64,000 nt of DNA from Blastomussa wellsi (taxonomy: Eukaryota; Cnidaria; Anthozoa; Scleractinia; Plerogyridae), in NCBI GenBank assembly GCA_947652115.1, contig OX393568.1:4913641-4977640 (forward strand). Direction: 5' to 3'. The notes beneath the pieces were generated by a model. That model saw nothing but the letters and a program-made list of their open reading frames with translations. It made no database searches and was not told where the DNA came from. How positions within the stretch are numbered: position 1 is the stretch's first letter; the number at the start of each line of letters is the position of its first letter. Shown here piece after piece: positions 39,166-52,300 of this stretch. The position numbers were made by a program, and so were the translations under genes.

Positions 39166-42100
39166 GAGACCAAAAGCAATTAGCAATGAACTGGGCATGT
39201 CTCCATTGTTTGCGCGAGTACAGATCTTCTTTAGCGAAGACTCCGGGCGGTACAAAAAGGTTTCGCCGTTGTAGAAGAAGATGGTTCGGGGTGAGTGGCT
39301 CTAAGTCATTTGGGTCTTCACTAGAGGGACAAATGGGACGACTGTTCAAGATTGAGGTAACTTCAGCAAACACTGTACGCAACGTCTCCAAACCAACCAG
39401 CGCGTTCTGACTACCGAGAACAGCCTTCATAGCTTTCCTGACACTTCTAATGAGCCTTTCCCACACTCCTGACATGTGACTGGCGGCTGGTGGCTGAAAG
39501 CGCCACTCAGGCAGTGGGCAACTGTACCATTCTACTTCACGAGAATGTAACTCATTCTTGATACGTTCCTCGTTCAAATCTTGAACTGCCAGGCGAAGTT
39601 CCTTCTCAGCACCAGTAAAATTCGTGCCGTTATCTGACCATATCTCCTTTGGACAGCCACGAACTGAGATGAATCGAACCAAGGCTTGGATAAATGTGTC
39701 CGTTTCAAGTGAACTGACATCTTCAATGTGTAGAGCTCGGCTATTGAAACAAACAAATATGCAGCCATACACTTTCACTGTACTGCGACCTCGCTTCACG
39801 TAAAACGGTCCAAAGAAATCCAGACCCGTGTATGTGAAAGGGGGCTGATAAGGTACCAGCCTCTCTTTGGGAAGATCAGCCATAATTTGTTGCAGAGGAG
39901 GCGCGTTGCGTCTACGGCAGCTCACACAACTGCTTAAGACTTGACGTACGAGAGACCTTCCCCTCAAGATCCAGAAGTACTGACGGATTGTGGACAGGAC
40001 ATGTTCATGACCTGCATGACCCAGTACATGGTGGTAGTAGCGAACTATTAACTCGGACACGTGATGAGACTTTGGAAGAATCATCGGGTGTGCAGCTTCG
40101 AAGGCAATTGGCGCTCGGTGAATTCTACCTCCCACACGCATGACATCATCAACCAAGACTGGACTGAGATTAGCCAACTTGCTCTGACGTTTCACTTGTT
40201 TGCCTTCCTTTAAACACAAGTACTCTTCCTGGAAGTGTTGGCGCTGGACTAACCGTACGATTTCTTGACTTGCTCGATGCAGCTCTACCAGCTTGAGCGT
40301 AGTCGACTTAAGATACTCTGGAACCCTCTTCGCAAAACGCAGCACCCATGACATCACTCTTAGTAAACGAGACCACGATGAATAGCGTTGCAACAAAGGG
40401 TCATTTGAGGCGGACATAACAGTTTGCGTTTTCCTTATCTCCATCTCGTCATCTTGGAGATCTTCAACAGGTACATTCGGCCATGTTTGTTCAGGTTCCC
40501 AGAGGAATTTTGGACCTGACCACCAGCGACATTCAGTGTGAAAATACTGAGCACCGACACCTCGTGAACCATCATCAGCAGGGTTCAGAACACCGGGGAT
40601 GTGATGCCACTGTTCTGGGGAACTTGTTTCATGGATTTCGGTCACGCGATTGGCGACAAAGGTTTGAAAGCGCCTTGTTTCGTTTTTGATGTACTGCAAG
40701 GATGTCATCGAGTCAGACCAGAAGAAGGTTTGATCGACATTCAGATCAAGTTCCTGTAATATTAGCTTGCTCAGACGGGCTGCTAATACCGCAGCTTGAA
40801 GCTCAAGGCGAGGGATAGTCCACTCCCTGATGGGTGCATTGCGAGTTTTTCCCATGACAAAGCAACAATGAATCACTCCTTTCTCATCCACAAAGCGCAA
40901 GTATGATACAGCTGCGTAACCACGTCTGGATGCATCAGCAAAGTTGTGAAGCTGGATGGTAAAAGGATTCTCTAGCGACTTGACCTTGTAACACCTCGGG
41001 ATGCCAATAGTGATGACATGTGGTAACTCTTCCAACCAACGTTGCCATTGTGAAAGGTATGGTTCTTGGATTTCTTGATCCCAAGGCAGTTTGTCTCTCC
41101 AGAGCTCTTGCAGCAGAATCTTGGCGGAGAACACAAATGGCGAAAGGAATCCTAGCGAGTCAAACAGGGAGCTTACGACGGAGAGTACTCCTCGTTTGGT
41201 GGGCGGTTTTGCTGCTTGTACGGCTTTAAACTTGAAGACATCAGACTGGGCATCCCAGTACACGCCCAACGCTCTTTCCAATGGTAACTGGTCTAGATCC
41301 AAGTCAAGCAATGGATTTGCTCTCAACTCTGGCGGAATGGATTGCAATACCTCTCGGCTATTGCTAGCGAACTTTGTGAGACGGAAGCCTCCTTCCTTTA
41401 GCAACTTGGTTAGTTCAGATGCCAAATGGACAGCCTGTTCTGTACTCGAAACAGACTTTAACACGTCGTCAACATAAAAGTTCCTACGAACCGTCTTGAT
41501 GACTTCAGGTGAGTATTTTTCTTCGTTTTCTTGTGCTGTCATGCTCAATGCTTTGTTGGCGCAACAGGGCGAAGACTTGGCACCAAAGATGTGGACCAAC
41601 ATTTTGTAGTCTTCTGGTGGGTCATTGATACTACCAGGCCACCACAAGAATCTCAGCGCATCGGTGTCACTTTGCGTTACATTAGTCTGATAGAACATAC
41701 CCTCAATGTCTGCGGAAAAGGCAATTTCTTCTTCACGGAAACGGATTAAGACACCAGTCAGGTCATTTGTAAGACAAGGTCCTTGTAACAGCTGATCATT
41801 TAAAGAGGTCCCATTGAACCTCGCGGCTGCATCAAACACTACCCTCACTTTACCCGGCTTGTTTGGGTTGGTTACCGGATGGTGGGGAATGTACCAGGTG
41901 ATATCGCTGACGGTGGCAGCTTCTTCTTTGCTCAGCTTTCTAGCGTACCCTTTAACCACACAATCTTGGATCACGGTTCTGTATTTAAACTCCAGCTCCG
42001 GGTCACGACGGAAGCGCTTCCTCAAGCACTGTAATCTTGCTTCAGCTAAAGCTCGATTGTAAGGAAGTACAGGACTTTCATCCCTCCACAGCAGGCCCAT

Positions 42101-42421
42101 CTGGTAATGACCATCTAGCAGGTTGATTGAGTTGTCGATAAGCTTTAGGGCTCTTCGATCTTCCACGGACAATGGTTTGGTTTCGGTCCTTGCGGTACCA
42201 TATGATTCAATCTTCCAGAATTCCTCGAGCTGGTTGTCAAGTGAGACATCTTCACCACTGATCAGATTAACTTGTCCCTTCTTGTAGGACTGAACATTTG
42301 AGGAGCCACCGAGTATGCTCCAACCAAGACACGACTTGATAGCAAGCGGTTCATTGCGGTTCCCCTTTCTTACATCAAGAGGAACGAACACTTCTTGAAT
42401 GTTAGTACCGAGTACTAACAT
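39056..42421 (-). CDS. pol: BEL/Pao Pol: protease end, RT, RNase H, integrase
   Basis: 1,121 codons. It continues the gag frame after one TAA stop, so gag and pol are a single frame with a stop between them. The first ~40 residues finish the DUF1758 protease region. The RT region includes the YVDD active site (residues 316-319). RNase H follows, then an [12 protein letters not shown]...CVSCRR zinc-binding module. The integrase core has the catalytic series D (LDFFG), D (WSDNGTNF) and E (SGVWERLIR). The last ~30 residues are out of frame: the DUF5641-like tail (LQQRHKWL ... DLVLVVDN ... KLCLLEE) continues in another frame from about 39155 to 38917. Confidence 0.92.
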   Translation of the reverse strand: MLVLGTNIQEVFVPLDVRKGNRNEPLAIKSCLGWSILGGSSNVQSYKKGQVNLISGEDVSLDNQLEEFWKIESYGTARTETKPLSVEDRRALKLIDNSINLLDGHYQMGLLWRDESPVLPYNRALAEARLQCLRKRFRRDPELEFKYRTVIQDCVVKGYARKLSKEEAATVSDITWYIPHHPVTNPNKPGKVRVVFDAAARFNGTSLNDQLLQGPCLTNDLTGVLIRFREEEIAFSADIEGMFYQTNVTQSDTDALRFLWWPGSINDPPEDYKMLVHIFGAKSSPCCANKALSMTAQENEEKYSPEVIKTVRRNFYVDDVLKSVSSTEQAVHLASELTKLLKEGGFRLTKFASNSREVLQSIPPELRANPLLDLDLDQLPLERALGVYWDAQSDVFKFKAVQAAKPPTKRGVLSVVSSLFDSLGFLSPFVFSAKILLQELWRDKLPWDQEIQEPYLSQWQRWLEELPHVITIGIPRCYKVKSLENPFTIQLHNFADASRRGYAAVSYLRFVDEKGVIHCCFVMGKTRNAPIREWTIPRLELQAAVLAARLSKLILQELDLNVDQTFFWSDSMTSLQYIKNETRRFQTFVANRVTEIHETSSPEQWHHIPGVLNPADDGSRGVGAQYFHTECRWWSGPKFLWEPEQTWPNVPVEDLQDDEMEIRKTQTVMSASNDPLLQRYSSWSRLLRVMSWVLRFAKRVPEYLKSTTLKLVELHRASQEIVRLVQRQHFQEEYLCLKEGKQVKRQSKLANLSPVLVDDVMRVGGRIHRAPIAFEAAHPMILPKSHHVSELIVRYYHHVLGHAGHEHVLSTIRQYFWILRGRSLVRQVLSSCVSCRRRNAPPLQQIMADLPKERLVPYQPPFTYTGLDFFGPFYVKRGRSTVKVYGCIFVCFNSRALHIEDVSSLETDTFIQALVRFISVRGCPKEIWSDNGTNFTGAEKELRLAVQDLNEERIKNELHSREVEWYSCPLPEWRFQPPAASHMSGVWERLIRSVRKAMKAVLGSQNALVGLETLRTVFAEVTSILNSRPICPSSEDPNDLEPLTPNHLLLQRRNLFVPPGVFAKEDLYSRKQWRHAQFIANCFWSRWIRDRSYIAATPQVATEQTELGSERSSSCCGQHRA

Positions 42422-42440
42422 TGAATGTTAGTACTTCTTC
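42419..42440 (-). promoter_or_regulatory. In-frame stop within a 9-bp perfect hairpin between gag and pol
   Basis: On the minus strand TACTAACAT-TCA-ATGTTAGTA is a perfect 9-bp stem with a 3-base loop. The TAA that ends gag is inside the 5' arm and the first downstream ATG is in the 3' arm. Frame is unchanged across it. It could be a stop-codon readthrough signal, a reinitiation site, or simply a damaged copy. Confidence 0.4.
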
Positions 42441-45049
42441 CTTTCCACTTCTGGGAAAGACACTTCCTGTAAATGTGGCCATTGTTCTACAGATCTTGTC
42501 ACCTTCGTATGTTTCAAGGGGATGGTGAGTTCCTTTACTGCCCATGCAGAGTTGACAGTGATCACATGGTTATCACCTTGATTGTCTAATGACGCGATTT
42601 TAAAGTCTACCTTCATTCCCTCTTCTTCAACATCAGTATTGTTCACTGTCGTAAGTGAAAGCTTGCTAGCTGACCCAGTAATGTTCAAGAGTTTCACGAG
42701 AGATGGGTCAATCATGGTGATATCAGACCCTGAATCAATTAGGCCATATGTGGTAATTTCGCAGCCAGCATCGCTCATTACTCTCACTGGAATCACTTGA
42801 AGTAACACATCTGAGGAGTCAGCAGGTGCACTGATGGGGCAAGTAGAAGTGTTGCAAGATGTACCTTGGTCAGGCGTCAAGTCCTGATTGACTTCATTGT
42901 TTTGGTTTACAGCTCCTTGAGCAACCTCTTGCTTAGGCTCAATAAAGTGCAACAATGTGTGGTGTGCCTTTCCACAGCCTTCCACTTTACAGCGTGTTAC
43001 CGACTTGCACTTTCTCGAGTTGTGTAAAGATGAACTGATGCAGTTAAAACATATCTTGTGCTGCTTGACAAAGTCATTGCGTTCCTTGGGAGATTTAGAT
43101 TTGAATGCCCCACACTGGTACAGGCGATGGGGCTGACGACACAATGGGCAAAGCTCACTCTTGGCCGATGTCATGTTGACAAAGAAGGGGGGTTTAGGAG
43201 AGACAGGCGGCTTGCCCTTAGGCTTGACCTTGGTGACTGCGTTCTCACGACTTCCTCCACTAAAGAAAGGATGGTTCAAGACATATGCTCGTTCTTTGAG
43301 GAAGTCCACCACATCCTTGAAGGTTGGCATGGCATGACCTTGACCCTCTAGACGCTTCAATCGTTCAGCAAATTTGGCTTGCATCCACTTAGGGAGTCGC
43401 ATGACAACTTTCTCGAGGTTGCTTGCATTCATTTCATTTAAGTAGCCCATTGACTCTAGGGTATCATAGGTAACTTGAGCCATATCTGCATATTGCTGCA
43501 AGCTGTCCTTGTCATTAGGTTGAATGACAAGTCCCTTGGTGAGGGACTCCACAGATGCTCTCACGACTTGAAATGGTTGACCAAATCGGTCCTCTAATGT
43601 CTTTAGGGCCTTTGCCAAACCACCTGGCAAAGGCTCATACCTCTGGACTGCAAGAAGTGCAGGTCCTTCAAGAAACTGTAACAGGCGGGTCATTTTGACA
43701 GTATCTTCTAGCGGTTTTGTCTCTACCAGTTGCTTGAACCTCTGGCGAAAGGCTGGGTACTGTTGTGGTGATCCATCGAACCTTTGGACTTGAACATGAG
43801 GGAGATCATGGGAAGCACTCATTCTTTCCATTGACGACATTATAGCTACAAGACTTTCATTCACAGTTGCACTAGACACATTACTCGTGATAGTAGGGGT
43901 CGTATTGTCACAGATTACAGAAATCGACGGTCGTGACTTGCATTCATTTTGGCGATCAACTTTGTTAGGATTAGACACACAACTCTCATCAACAGCTGGC
44001 TTGAATTGCAGTTTTGGAACCACAATGGGATTACTAAAACAGATTCCTCCAGTAGCACGCACAGAGTTAGTAGTTGCAGGATTTTCTACAGCAGGTGTAG
44101 ATGTGAGAGGTGGATTTGTAACTGGCATAGACACAGGAGTAAAGCTACTAGTAACTGCTGAAGACGAGGAAACAACTGGCACTTCATTACATTGCATCAG
44201 ATTACCTTTCATACAAGATTCTTTAACTTTGGGAGACCACTTAATACCTTCTTGTTCAGGGGTCTGTTCAGACATTTCTTGTTCTGCCAGGTAGACTTCA
44301 AGTTTGGCCAGTTCTGCCTGATCTCTTGCGGCCACAACCTCCTTCTCAGCTTCCAATTTGGTTAGTTCTAGTCTCTGATGCAGTTCCAACTGTGTTCGTT
44401 GTATTTCCATCTCAACCCTTCTCACCTCTAGTTCAACTGTTCTTCTGCCTCTTTCTTCAGCTTGTTGTTGCAGTAATGCTGCCCTTGCAGCGAGGACTTT
44501 AGCTTCACGGGCTTTAGAACTTGATACACTCACTCTCGAGGCATTACTCTTTCCAGTTCTCACGGATTCCGGAGGGGAATGCTTCTCTTTCTCTTTTAAT
44601 TCCTCCGTCACTTGTTGATTAAAGAATTCGGCGGCCTTAATTACGAATTGTTCAATCTTCTCATCAAAAGATTGTACCCTCACGCGTTGAGACTCACGGT
44701 CGCTCAAAACACTCTGATATTTTTCGCATGAACTGTCAAGCAATTCATCATATTTGTCACAACATGCACAGTATTGATCCCAGGCCGTATTGAGCTGCGT
44801 TTGCTGAGATCGTACTTTAACAACATTTGCAAAATCCTTAAGAGTTTCGTCTAGCGAGTTGCATACCTTTGTAATGGACGATAAATGTCCCCGACGAGAT
44901 CTGTCCAGCGATTCCAATCTTTCGTATAGAACTCCACACTGCGACATGACACAAATAAGCGACGGCGGTTTGATCGGCGACTCTCGCGTTGAGATTCCAA
45001 ACAGCGTTAGTAAACACAAAATATTCCACAGAAGAATGCGATAACTCAT
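42428..45049 (-). CDS. gag: BEL/Pao Gag with aspartic protease start
   Basis: ~873 aa from the first Met after the LTR (45049); a start at 44947 ([12 protein letters not shown]) is equally plausible because the first ~35 residues are hydrophobic and unlike Gag. An earlier in-frame Met lies inside the LTR. It has a coiled-coil region (~100-290). A DUF1759-like domain follows ([20 protein letters not shown]), then two zinc-knuckle-like clusters ([13 protein letters not shown] and CFNC...CK...C..CGKAHH). It ends with the start of an aspartic protease ([11 protein letters not shown]). The frame closes at TAA 42428-42430, inside the protease region. Confidence 0.88.
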   Translation of the reverse strand: MSYRILLWNILCLLTLFGISTRESPIKPPSLICVMSQCGVLYERLESLDRSRRGHLSSITKVCNSLDETLKDFANVVKVRSQQTQLNTAWDQYCACCDKYDELLDSSCEKYQSVLSDRESQRVRVQSFDEKIEQFVIKAAEFFNQQVTEELKEKEKHSPPESVRTGKSNASRVSVSSSKAREAKVLAARAALLQQQAEERGRRTVELEVRRVEMEIQRTQLELHQRLELTKLEAEKEVVAARDQAELAKLEVYLAEQEMSEQTPEQEGIKWSPKVKESCMKGNLMQCNEVPVVSSSSAVTSSFTPVSMPVTNPPLTSTPAVENPATTNSVRATGGICFSNPIVVPKLQFKPAVDESCVSNPNKVDRQNECKSRPSISVICDNTTPTITSNVSSATVNESLVAIMSSMERMSASHDLPHVQVQRFDGSPQQYPAFRQRFKQLVETKPLEDTVKMTRLLQFLEGPALLAVQRYEPLPGGLAKALKTLEDRFGQPFQVVRASVESLTKGLVIQPNDKDSLQQYADMAQVTYDTLESMGYLNEMNASNLEKVVMRLPKWMQAKFAERLKRLEGQGHAMPTFKDVVDFLKERAYVLNHPFFSGGSRENAVTKVKPKGKPPVSPKPPFFVNMTSAKSELCPLCRQPHRLYQCGAFKSKSPKERNDFVKQHKICFNCISSSLHNSRKCKSVTRCKVEGCGKAHHTLLHFIEPKQEVAQGAVNQNNEVNQDLTPDQGTSCNTSTCPISAPADSSDVLLQVIPVRVMSDAGCEITTYGLIDSGSDITMIDPSLVKLLNITGSASKLSLTTVNNTDVEEEGMKVDFKIASLDNQGDNHVITVNSAWAVKELTIPLKHTKVTRSVEQWPHLQEVSFPEVERKKY

Positions 45050-45065
45050 ATGGTTATTACTCCAA

Positions 45066-45492
45066 TGTCCGGGCCGGACATGTAAGCGGCGATGAAGACT
45101 CCAACACAATTAAAACACAACGTATTTATTCCAAAACCAGCGGCAATTTGCACCTCTCAAATGGGATTAACAGGTCGAAACCTAGCGAAACCTTGCGAAA
45201 CCTTGAAAAACCTTGAAAAACCTGTAATAACCTACGGAAGCGAAAATTATGCGACAAATTACTTGAGAAACAAAACGGTGAATTACACAAAGACGTTTAC
45301 AACTTACCATATGAAAGGGCAACCTAAAAAGCGAAATTTCACAAGCGGGAAAATCACAAAATGCGTTGGTTTACACGAGCGTTTCTTTTCACAAGCGAAT
45401 CTTCCACGTGCGAGCAACAAGGCATCACGGTATGCTTACGTCATTTAAGAACTGGAACGGACTGGACTACTTGTTGAGGATCAGCCTCAACA
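45066..45492 (-). repeat. 5' LTR of the BEL/Pao element
   Basis: 427 bp, indistinguishable by eye from 38341-38767. Immediately downstream on the element strand is TTGGAGTAATAACCATATG, whose TGG start fits a tRNA primer-binding site one base inside the LTR. Confidence 0.93.
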
Positions 45493-45497
45493 ATCTG

Positions 45498-48264
45498 GGA
45501 AGGTGTTTTCAGAGGCTGTTGTGATTGTTTGAACTCTGCTTACTTCGTGGGAGCCATATTTGATTTGAAACTTGGTTCCAGTGCTCAAAATTCAACATTC
45601 GAGAAACCGGAAGTCTGGGACGAGTGCCGCACCTAGCAACGCATAAACAAACACAAGTTTTGGGGTCTGCAGGCATTTTAAACAGCGGAAATCAATTCAA
45701 AATGGCGGCCCGAAGCATTTGATCGAGTGTTACAGCGAATTTTCCTTGTATTGGGGATGTCAGGGTGCCTTTTATGCAAAATATAACAGACTCTGGAGGA
45801 TAGGCACTTACCGAATTTTGTTTTCTGAGAAAACCAAAAGTCCTTTTGGTACAAAACTTGGCAGGCTTTTTCGTAACGAAATTTCAAACAAACGCTTGTT
45901 TGGGGATGGAGACTGGAGCAGATGATAAAAAGTTCTGAGTCAGAAAAGTTCCCGTTCAGTCTCATTGCAATAATTTATTTTCTATTAACATTATGACTTT
46001 CCCCAAACACAGAAAAATTACTTTTATTTACCGTTACATTACATTAGTTTTACATTTGGATTTCTTTGGGCAGTTGTTGCAAAAAACGAATATTTCTTTC
46101 TGAGACATGGGTTAATATTTAACCGAATTTTCCCATTGGGGGGCCTGAGGCACAAAAAACAGGGGAATTTTGGGGTTGGTTACATTCAGTGATCAATATT
46201 CTGAACTGTTTTGGACTATTTTGACAGAATGTGTAGACAGTTTTTAACAATAAAAATGACCCAAAATAGCCTGGGCAGGTACCTTAAACAATATCAACAC
46301 CAACAATCTTTAATTTTATTCTTTAAAATATGAGTCATTAATTAATATAGGCTTTTGTTATACATAATTGCACTGAATGGTAACTATTAACTGTCAGTAA
46401 TATAACTTAAACTCCAAAAAAAAAATAAACTAAATTAAATATATTGGTACAAGTACCTGCCATTGAAAAATGTTATTAACTTTCAACAGGCATAAATATG
46501 AAATGGATTTTCTCCAAATGTGGAACAATAAATTAATCCAATGTAATGCTTTATCTAATATGAGGGAATTAAATACAAGTACACTATATGGAAAACACAT
46601 TTTTTGTAACCTTGACTTTTTACACTGTACATCCCCTCAAACAATATGGAAAATGTATGTAACATGGAAAGAAACTGAGCTAAAATATAGGATATTTGCT
46701 AGAAATTTACAGCGCGATGCTCCTAAGATGCTACTAAGGCGCTTCACGCTGTAAGAATTGTGTTATTTTTCATATATACACATACTTTACTAGTAAAATC
46801 ATTTCCGGATTGCAGTGATTGCTGCCAAATGCAAAGTTACAATTCATACATGTAATGCGGATTGTGATTAATCTTTCAAAATGCTCTATTATTTACAGTA
46901 AGTTGTAGAAGTCGTTAAAAAATAAAAGTATAAATTAAAAGAGATATTTTAAAAATATGGTTAACATACATGTATTTATATCTTTTGACTTTGATACGAA
47001 AACACTTTATTTACAGGGTCCAACTAACGTCCACGTAAAGGAGTTTTGCATGTATTTTTGTGATAGTTAACAGAGGTTGCCGTGGTGTAATGAAATAGTC
47101 ATTTCATTGCAGACAGCCTGAGATGAAAGTGAAAAGCTGAGATTATCATTTGTTGTAACGTAACTTGACTGTGAGGCGTAAATTGGTGTGACGATTAACG
47201 GATTCTAATGTTGCACGTGCGTTATTTTGCGTGATTTTCTCCTCTCCATATGTTCAAGCGTTTATCTGTAAATCAAAAAAAAAACATTGAACATCAAAGT
47301 AGATCATTTCCTAAATTCCGGCTTAGGCAAGCTGCCTTCAAAAATGTAATTTGGGCCTTGAATTCGCATGTCGGAGTGCAACAATTAATTAGAATCAATT
47401 AATATCTGTCCCTCTCAAACTTTATACCCTCAGGGACTGGCGCCTATCTCTCTTCGAACTTACATGTTTATGACATCTGTTTGCCACCTCAAAGTTGTTA
47501 TCTGAAGTCATTTTATTCACGGCAGCCACCTTGTGGAAGCATACAGAAAACGTAGCTTAAATGATCCATGGAGGTTTAAATGAATAATAAGTTTTGAACA
47601 AAAACAAAATTGTGTAACCTACGACAGAGTGAACAGGTTTCTCACGTTGCCTGCTTATTAATATTCCAAGGAAAAGGCGGCTCAGACTCGACCCTCAAAT
47701 TCCATACTGATGTCGTAGGTTAGCAGAGATCCGTGTAGTGTTATCGATTAATATTTCCTAGTTAGTTACTTTGGTCACTATTTTTTCGCGCGACAGTAAC
47801 GGCCAATCAGAGACGCTACAAGGATCTCTGTAGAGCTACATGTACGTCGAGTCAGCGATAAGATGCGACCCTTTGAATCAAAACTTGAGCGAGCAGTTCG
47901 CAAAAGGCTTGTGTCAATCAAAAACTTATTATTACCTTATAAAGAAGAAGTTGATTACATAAACAACTTCGAAGGGTTTGATTAAACAAACACCATCCAT
48001 CTAGGTCAATAATAAGTTTTGACGGATGGAAGCCTTGTCGCCAACTGCCCGTAGGAGTTGATCCAAAGGTTCGTGCATCACTGAATTTAGCGGCAAATCT
48101 TTCTGACAGAGTCTGAGAAGTCTTTCACGCAGGACGAAGGCAGCTCCCTAAAAGCCTTGCTTACTGGGGGAAGGCCATCTTTTGGAAGAAAAAATTGCTA
48201 CACTAGTAGTCAAATAAATTTGTAAAAAGTTACTAATTTAATAAAACATTTCGCTTTTTCTTAC
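45498..48264. other. Intergenic stretch between the BEL/Pao element and the astacin gene
   Basis: No gene was recognised. It probably contains the missing 3' exon(s) of the astacin gene (minus strand), but no short exon could be fixed by phase. AT-rich, with scattered A runs. Confidence 0.45.
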
Positions 48265-49176
48265 CTGGCGCTTCCGATTTGCAGAAGCCGCACGAATATG
48301 GACACCACTTCTTCATGAACGACATCCAGTATTTGCAGTATCCGTCGTGGGATGCGAAATATTTACAATCCTTTTTGAAGACATCCTGGCATTTACCTGA
48401 AAAACAATTACGAAGATAGTCAATAACTGGCGTTATATAACAACGAAAAATCTATGACTGTACTCGTTATGAGGCTGTTCATTAACGTTGGTTATCGTTG
48501 TCATTGTAGTTGTTGTTGCTTTAGTGGTATTGGTAATGGTGGTGGTGGTGGAGGTGGATCGGAGGAGGTGGTGGTTGCAGTGGGGGTGTTGATGGTGGTG
48601 GTTGTCAGGGTGGTGGTGGCGGTAGCGGTGGTGGTGGTGGAGGAGGAGGTGGTGGTGGTGAATGTACGTGTACTTTCTGGTATTCATTTAAACGAAAGCA
48701 AGACAATAAAACAGTTTTTTCGTGTCTCATGCTCTGATAAACGAATTTCCTTTCGTTGGTAAAGTTTGAACTGTGAGCAACAGTAGCTATTATCTACTTA
48801 CTTTCTTCCGATTTTTTTGTCTTGCCGCCATTAGTAGCGGGTTTCTTGTCCCAAGGCTTACAGGGATAATCCTTCAATAACTGCTTGATGTCTATGGCGC
48901 TAAAATCGTCCATGTTGCCCAAGGGTCTGTTGGGATCCGATATTGACTGCAGCGTGTTGTCGCCGTTTTTGCTGAAGGCTTGGTTGTCATAGTGCATGAG
49001 GCTGTCAAAGTCGTACGGTTCCTCGGCACTGTCCATTCGATCTGGACCGTAGCTGTCAAAGTTCTTTTCAAATCCTTTTGAAACGGAGCAAAAATAGAGA
49101 ACATGTCTTACAAATAAATGAGCAAGAACTCTGTATTACGTGGCTATAAAACACGAAGCATATTCGAGGAAACGAG

Positions 49177-49219
<43 letters not shown>

Positions 49220-49324
49220 TAATAATAATAGTAATAAATAATAAAGACTTTTGTCTTACAAATAAACGAGCAAGAAACCTGTATTACGTGGCTATAAAAC
49301 ACGAAGCATATTCGAGGAAACGAG

Positions 49325-49373
<49 letters not shown>

Positions 49374-52300
49374 TAATAATAATAGTAATAAATAATAAAG
49401 ACTTTATTAATGTGTCAGTTACATCTAGCAGTGGAAAATCCACACTGCTAATAGGGGACACCTAACTAGAAACTATCTACACTATCTAAAAAACTATGTA
49501 AACTATCTAATAACTATGTAATATAAGTCCAATAAAAGAGATTAAAATTATGAAATTACGAATTACAAAGATGGCAGCCATTACATCCATCTAGGATGTT
49601 GCCTAGATCCAGCCTCCGTATGTAGGCCTTAAACTGCTTTAGATTTATCGCAGGGCGATAGTTAATTTATGGAAATATATCTAATAAATATATATATTAA
49701 ATATATTAATGAGCTCGATATTTATATGTGAATTTACATCGTATGTCAGACAAGCTATTATAATTTATGATGATTAATTTATTATAATTTATGATAATTA
49801 CCCGGTTCGATATTCCACCACAGTACCATGATGTGGTTGTCTCTATCAGTGCGAGACTGTTCGTGGAAGAAGCCCAGAGTGTGCATCATCTCGTGCATGA
49901 CCGTTCCTTTGTATTCGCATCCTTCTCCAACGGAGATTCTTTGCTTTCCTCCTTGTCGACCAATTGCTGAGAAACAACTAAGAGAAGGAAAGAAGAGGAG
50001 ATGAGAATAAGCGACGTCTCGAAAACGACACTGATGAAATCGTTCGTAAATTCTAGCTTTGTTAGTTAAAGGGAACTTCGGCTCTTGAAACAAGTTGACG
50101 TTAACTAGTCTAAAATAGTGTCCAAATTACAAATTTTACCGGACAAGGGAGATTTCATGATGATAAAAAACGGAGAAGATCGTTTTTAAAATTCCCGTGC
50201 GCCGCCATGTTGGATTTTATAACGTCATTGCATTAACAATGTTTAATGATGTACACAATCAACTCAACACCAAGCTATCATCTCTTACCCATAATTTCCT
50301 TGAAAGTCCACGTAATCCTGTTCATTAATACGAGGAACAAATTTTACGCAAGTTCTCTTGTGAAACTCTCGTATGGCTTTCCTAATGGCCTTGAGGGCGT
50401 CCTTATCTGGCAACAATGAGAGAAAGTTCAAAAGTGAATCTACCATCAGCTTTGAATTAATTGAATATACCCGCAGCAAATTTTAACTTGTCACGCCCAC
50501 GTGCTAGTTCGGAACCAGTTTCCATGTCATGCTTTCGTTTCACTGCCTTCAATTTTGCTGTTGTTATTTTTGGCTTTGTGTTTGTTTGTTGACACTTTTC
50601 CCTCGACAATGTAATTGAAAACTAAATTGGACCGTTACATATCTCTTTCGCTGCCACCTGCATAAATTTGGGAGTCAAAGTAGCCCGCGGGTTCGCTTAA
50701 AAGCAGATATACAAGTGCAAACTAAAAAGAAAAGTAAACTACGTGGAACACTTGTTACTTCCTGCGTCAGAAGCACGTACGACTCTCTCGTGACAACAGC
50801 GGTAAAAACTGGAACACAATTATGTATTAATTTCCCTTTCGCTTGAACCAACCACTTCCATAAATACGTCAACAAAAACTGCATGAAATGTTTCGGAAAC
50901 TTGATGTCGCGTTTGAGTACATTCCAATCAAATGATCACGAAATAGCTTCAGAGCAGTGCATTACTAATTTTTAGATGTTGCGAGGTGACAAATGTTTTG
51001 ACTCAGACTCGGATACCTTTCATGATCACACATGAGCTGGCTAGGTCAGATCTTTCAGGGATGTACCAACAATTTAAGGTGTTGGTACATTCGGTTTGCC
51101 TAAACATTTAACGTAAACGACAGGTGCTAGAAGTTGCCAGCGAGGAATTGCCTCTACAGAATGAGTTCTTGGTATGTGAAACACTTGGATGACGACGTAT
51201 GTATGTTCATGTTGCATTGTTTAAGAGGCCTTTCATAAAGAGTTAATATAGTTCTCTGGTTTTGTTGTAGAGGTTCTAAAGACTATTGGCTAAACAAGTC
51301 GTTTCCCAGCCCAGTATATCAAAATGTTAAAGAGCCTCCTTTAGAGCGAGCACGAACAATCTGTTTCCAAGAGAATTACCTCTGTTTAAACGGGTTGGCG
51401 TCAAATAGGCTCGCTACAGCATTCACCAGAGCTAAGCAATGTCCGGCAACGAAATTGGCCACGTGCAGCCTACAAATTTAAAGACGTTTTGTAGCCGGCG
51501 AAGGCGTTAATGGCGGTTTTCTAACGGAGATAAAATATACGTAACGGGCACTTACTGAGGCTAGAGTCTAGTTTGTAGGGCACCACGCCATCCGGCCACC
51601 TCTTGACCATGTCGCTGATAATATCACGCCTCGTTCTTGATTTCCCCGCCTTCAAGGCGTTTCTGAGAGGTTCTGTCATTAGTATATCACCTTCTATTGT
51701 CTCTGTGAGGTGGATCAAGGAAGGAAACATAGAACTTAAACTTAAACGTAATCTGCGTCAGTTAAAATATAGCTTCAAGTTTCTACTAATCTTACAAACA
51801 AGTTTCGGCTATCTTTACTGAAAGCCACGATTCCAATATTGTTTATATAAAGTTAAGAACTTGTTTGAGGCGCTTATCAAATTGCGATTTAACGCGTCTG
51901 AGCGGGAACAACGAACGCAGATACTTATGCAGTGAACGACTCAGAACTTGCAGCGTCAACCATTAAGCGTCGAAAAAAGTGCAGCCCGTACCAAGCGCGG
52001 GAAAACATGCAAACGCGGGAAAAAAGCCACTCGGGTGTCAAGTTCGGGGAACGTGCAACCCGTGTCAAACGCGGGAAAACACGAAAACCGTGTCGAGCGA
52101 CAAGCAACTGATATAAAGCGCGGAAAACTTCTTTTTTGTATAGTGAAAGCACTGTGACGGAATTTATGGCCCCTCAATTCGTCTCCGAAAATCCGCTTTG
52201 GTGTCAATTAAAATATTGACCATGGTTGTTTGTACCGACCAACTCAAAAACCAAGTTATGCATTGTACCTATGTAGTAAAGTTGCGAAACGTTCGGCTCT

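Larger units (their letters stand above)
38341..45492 (-). mobile_element. BEL/Pao LTR retrotransposon, full length
   Basis: 7,152 bp on the minus strand with 427-bp LTRs at both ends, TG...CA termini, and the 5-bp duplication ATCTG at 38336-38340 and 45493-45497. Gag-pol order is DUF1759-type gag, CCHC-like knuckles, aspartic protease, reverse transcriptase, RNase H, H2C2 zinc finger and integrase core, then a DUF5641-like tail; this is the BEL/Pao arrangement. I saw no differences between the LTRs, so insertion is recent. The coding frame is broken once by an in-frame stop (42428-42430) and once by a frameshift (~39155). Confidence 0.95.

Noticed and set aside
48433..48762. Histidine- or glycine/valine-rich proteins
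   Set aside because: Artefacts of the GGT-type simple repeat in an astacin intron.
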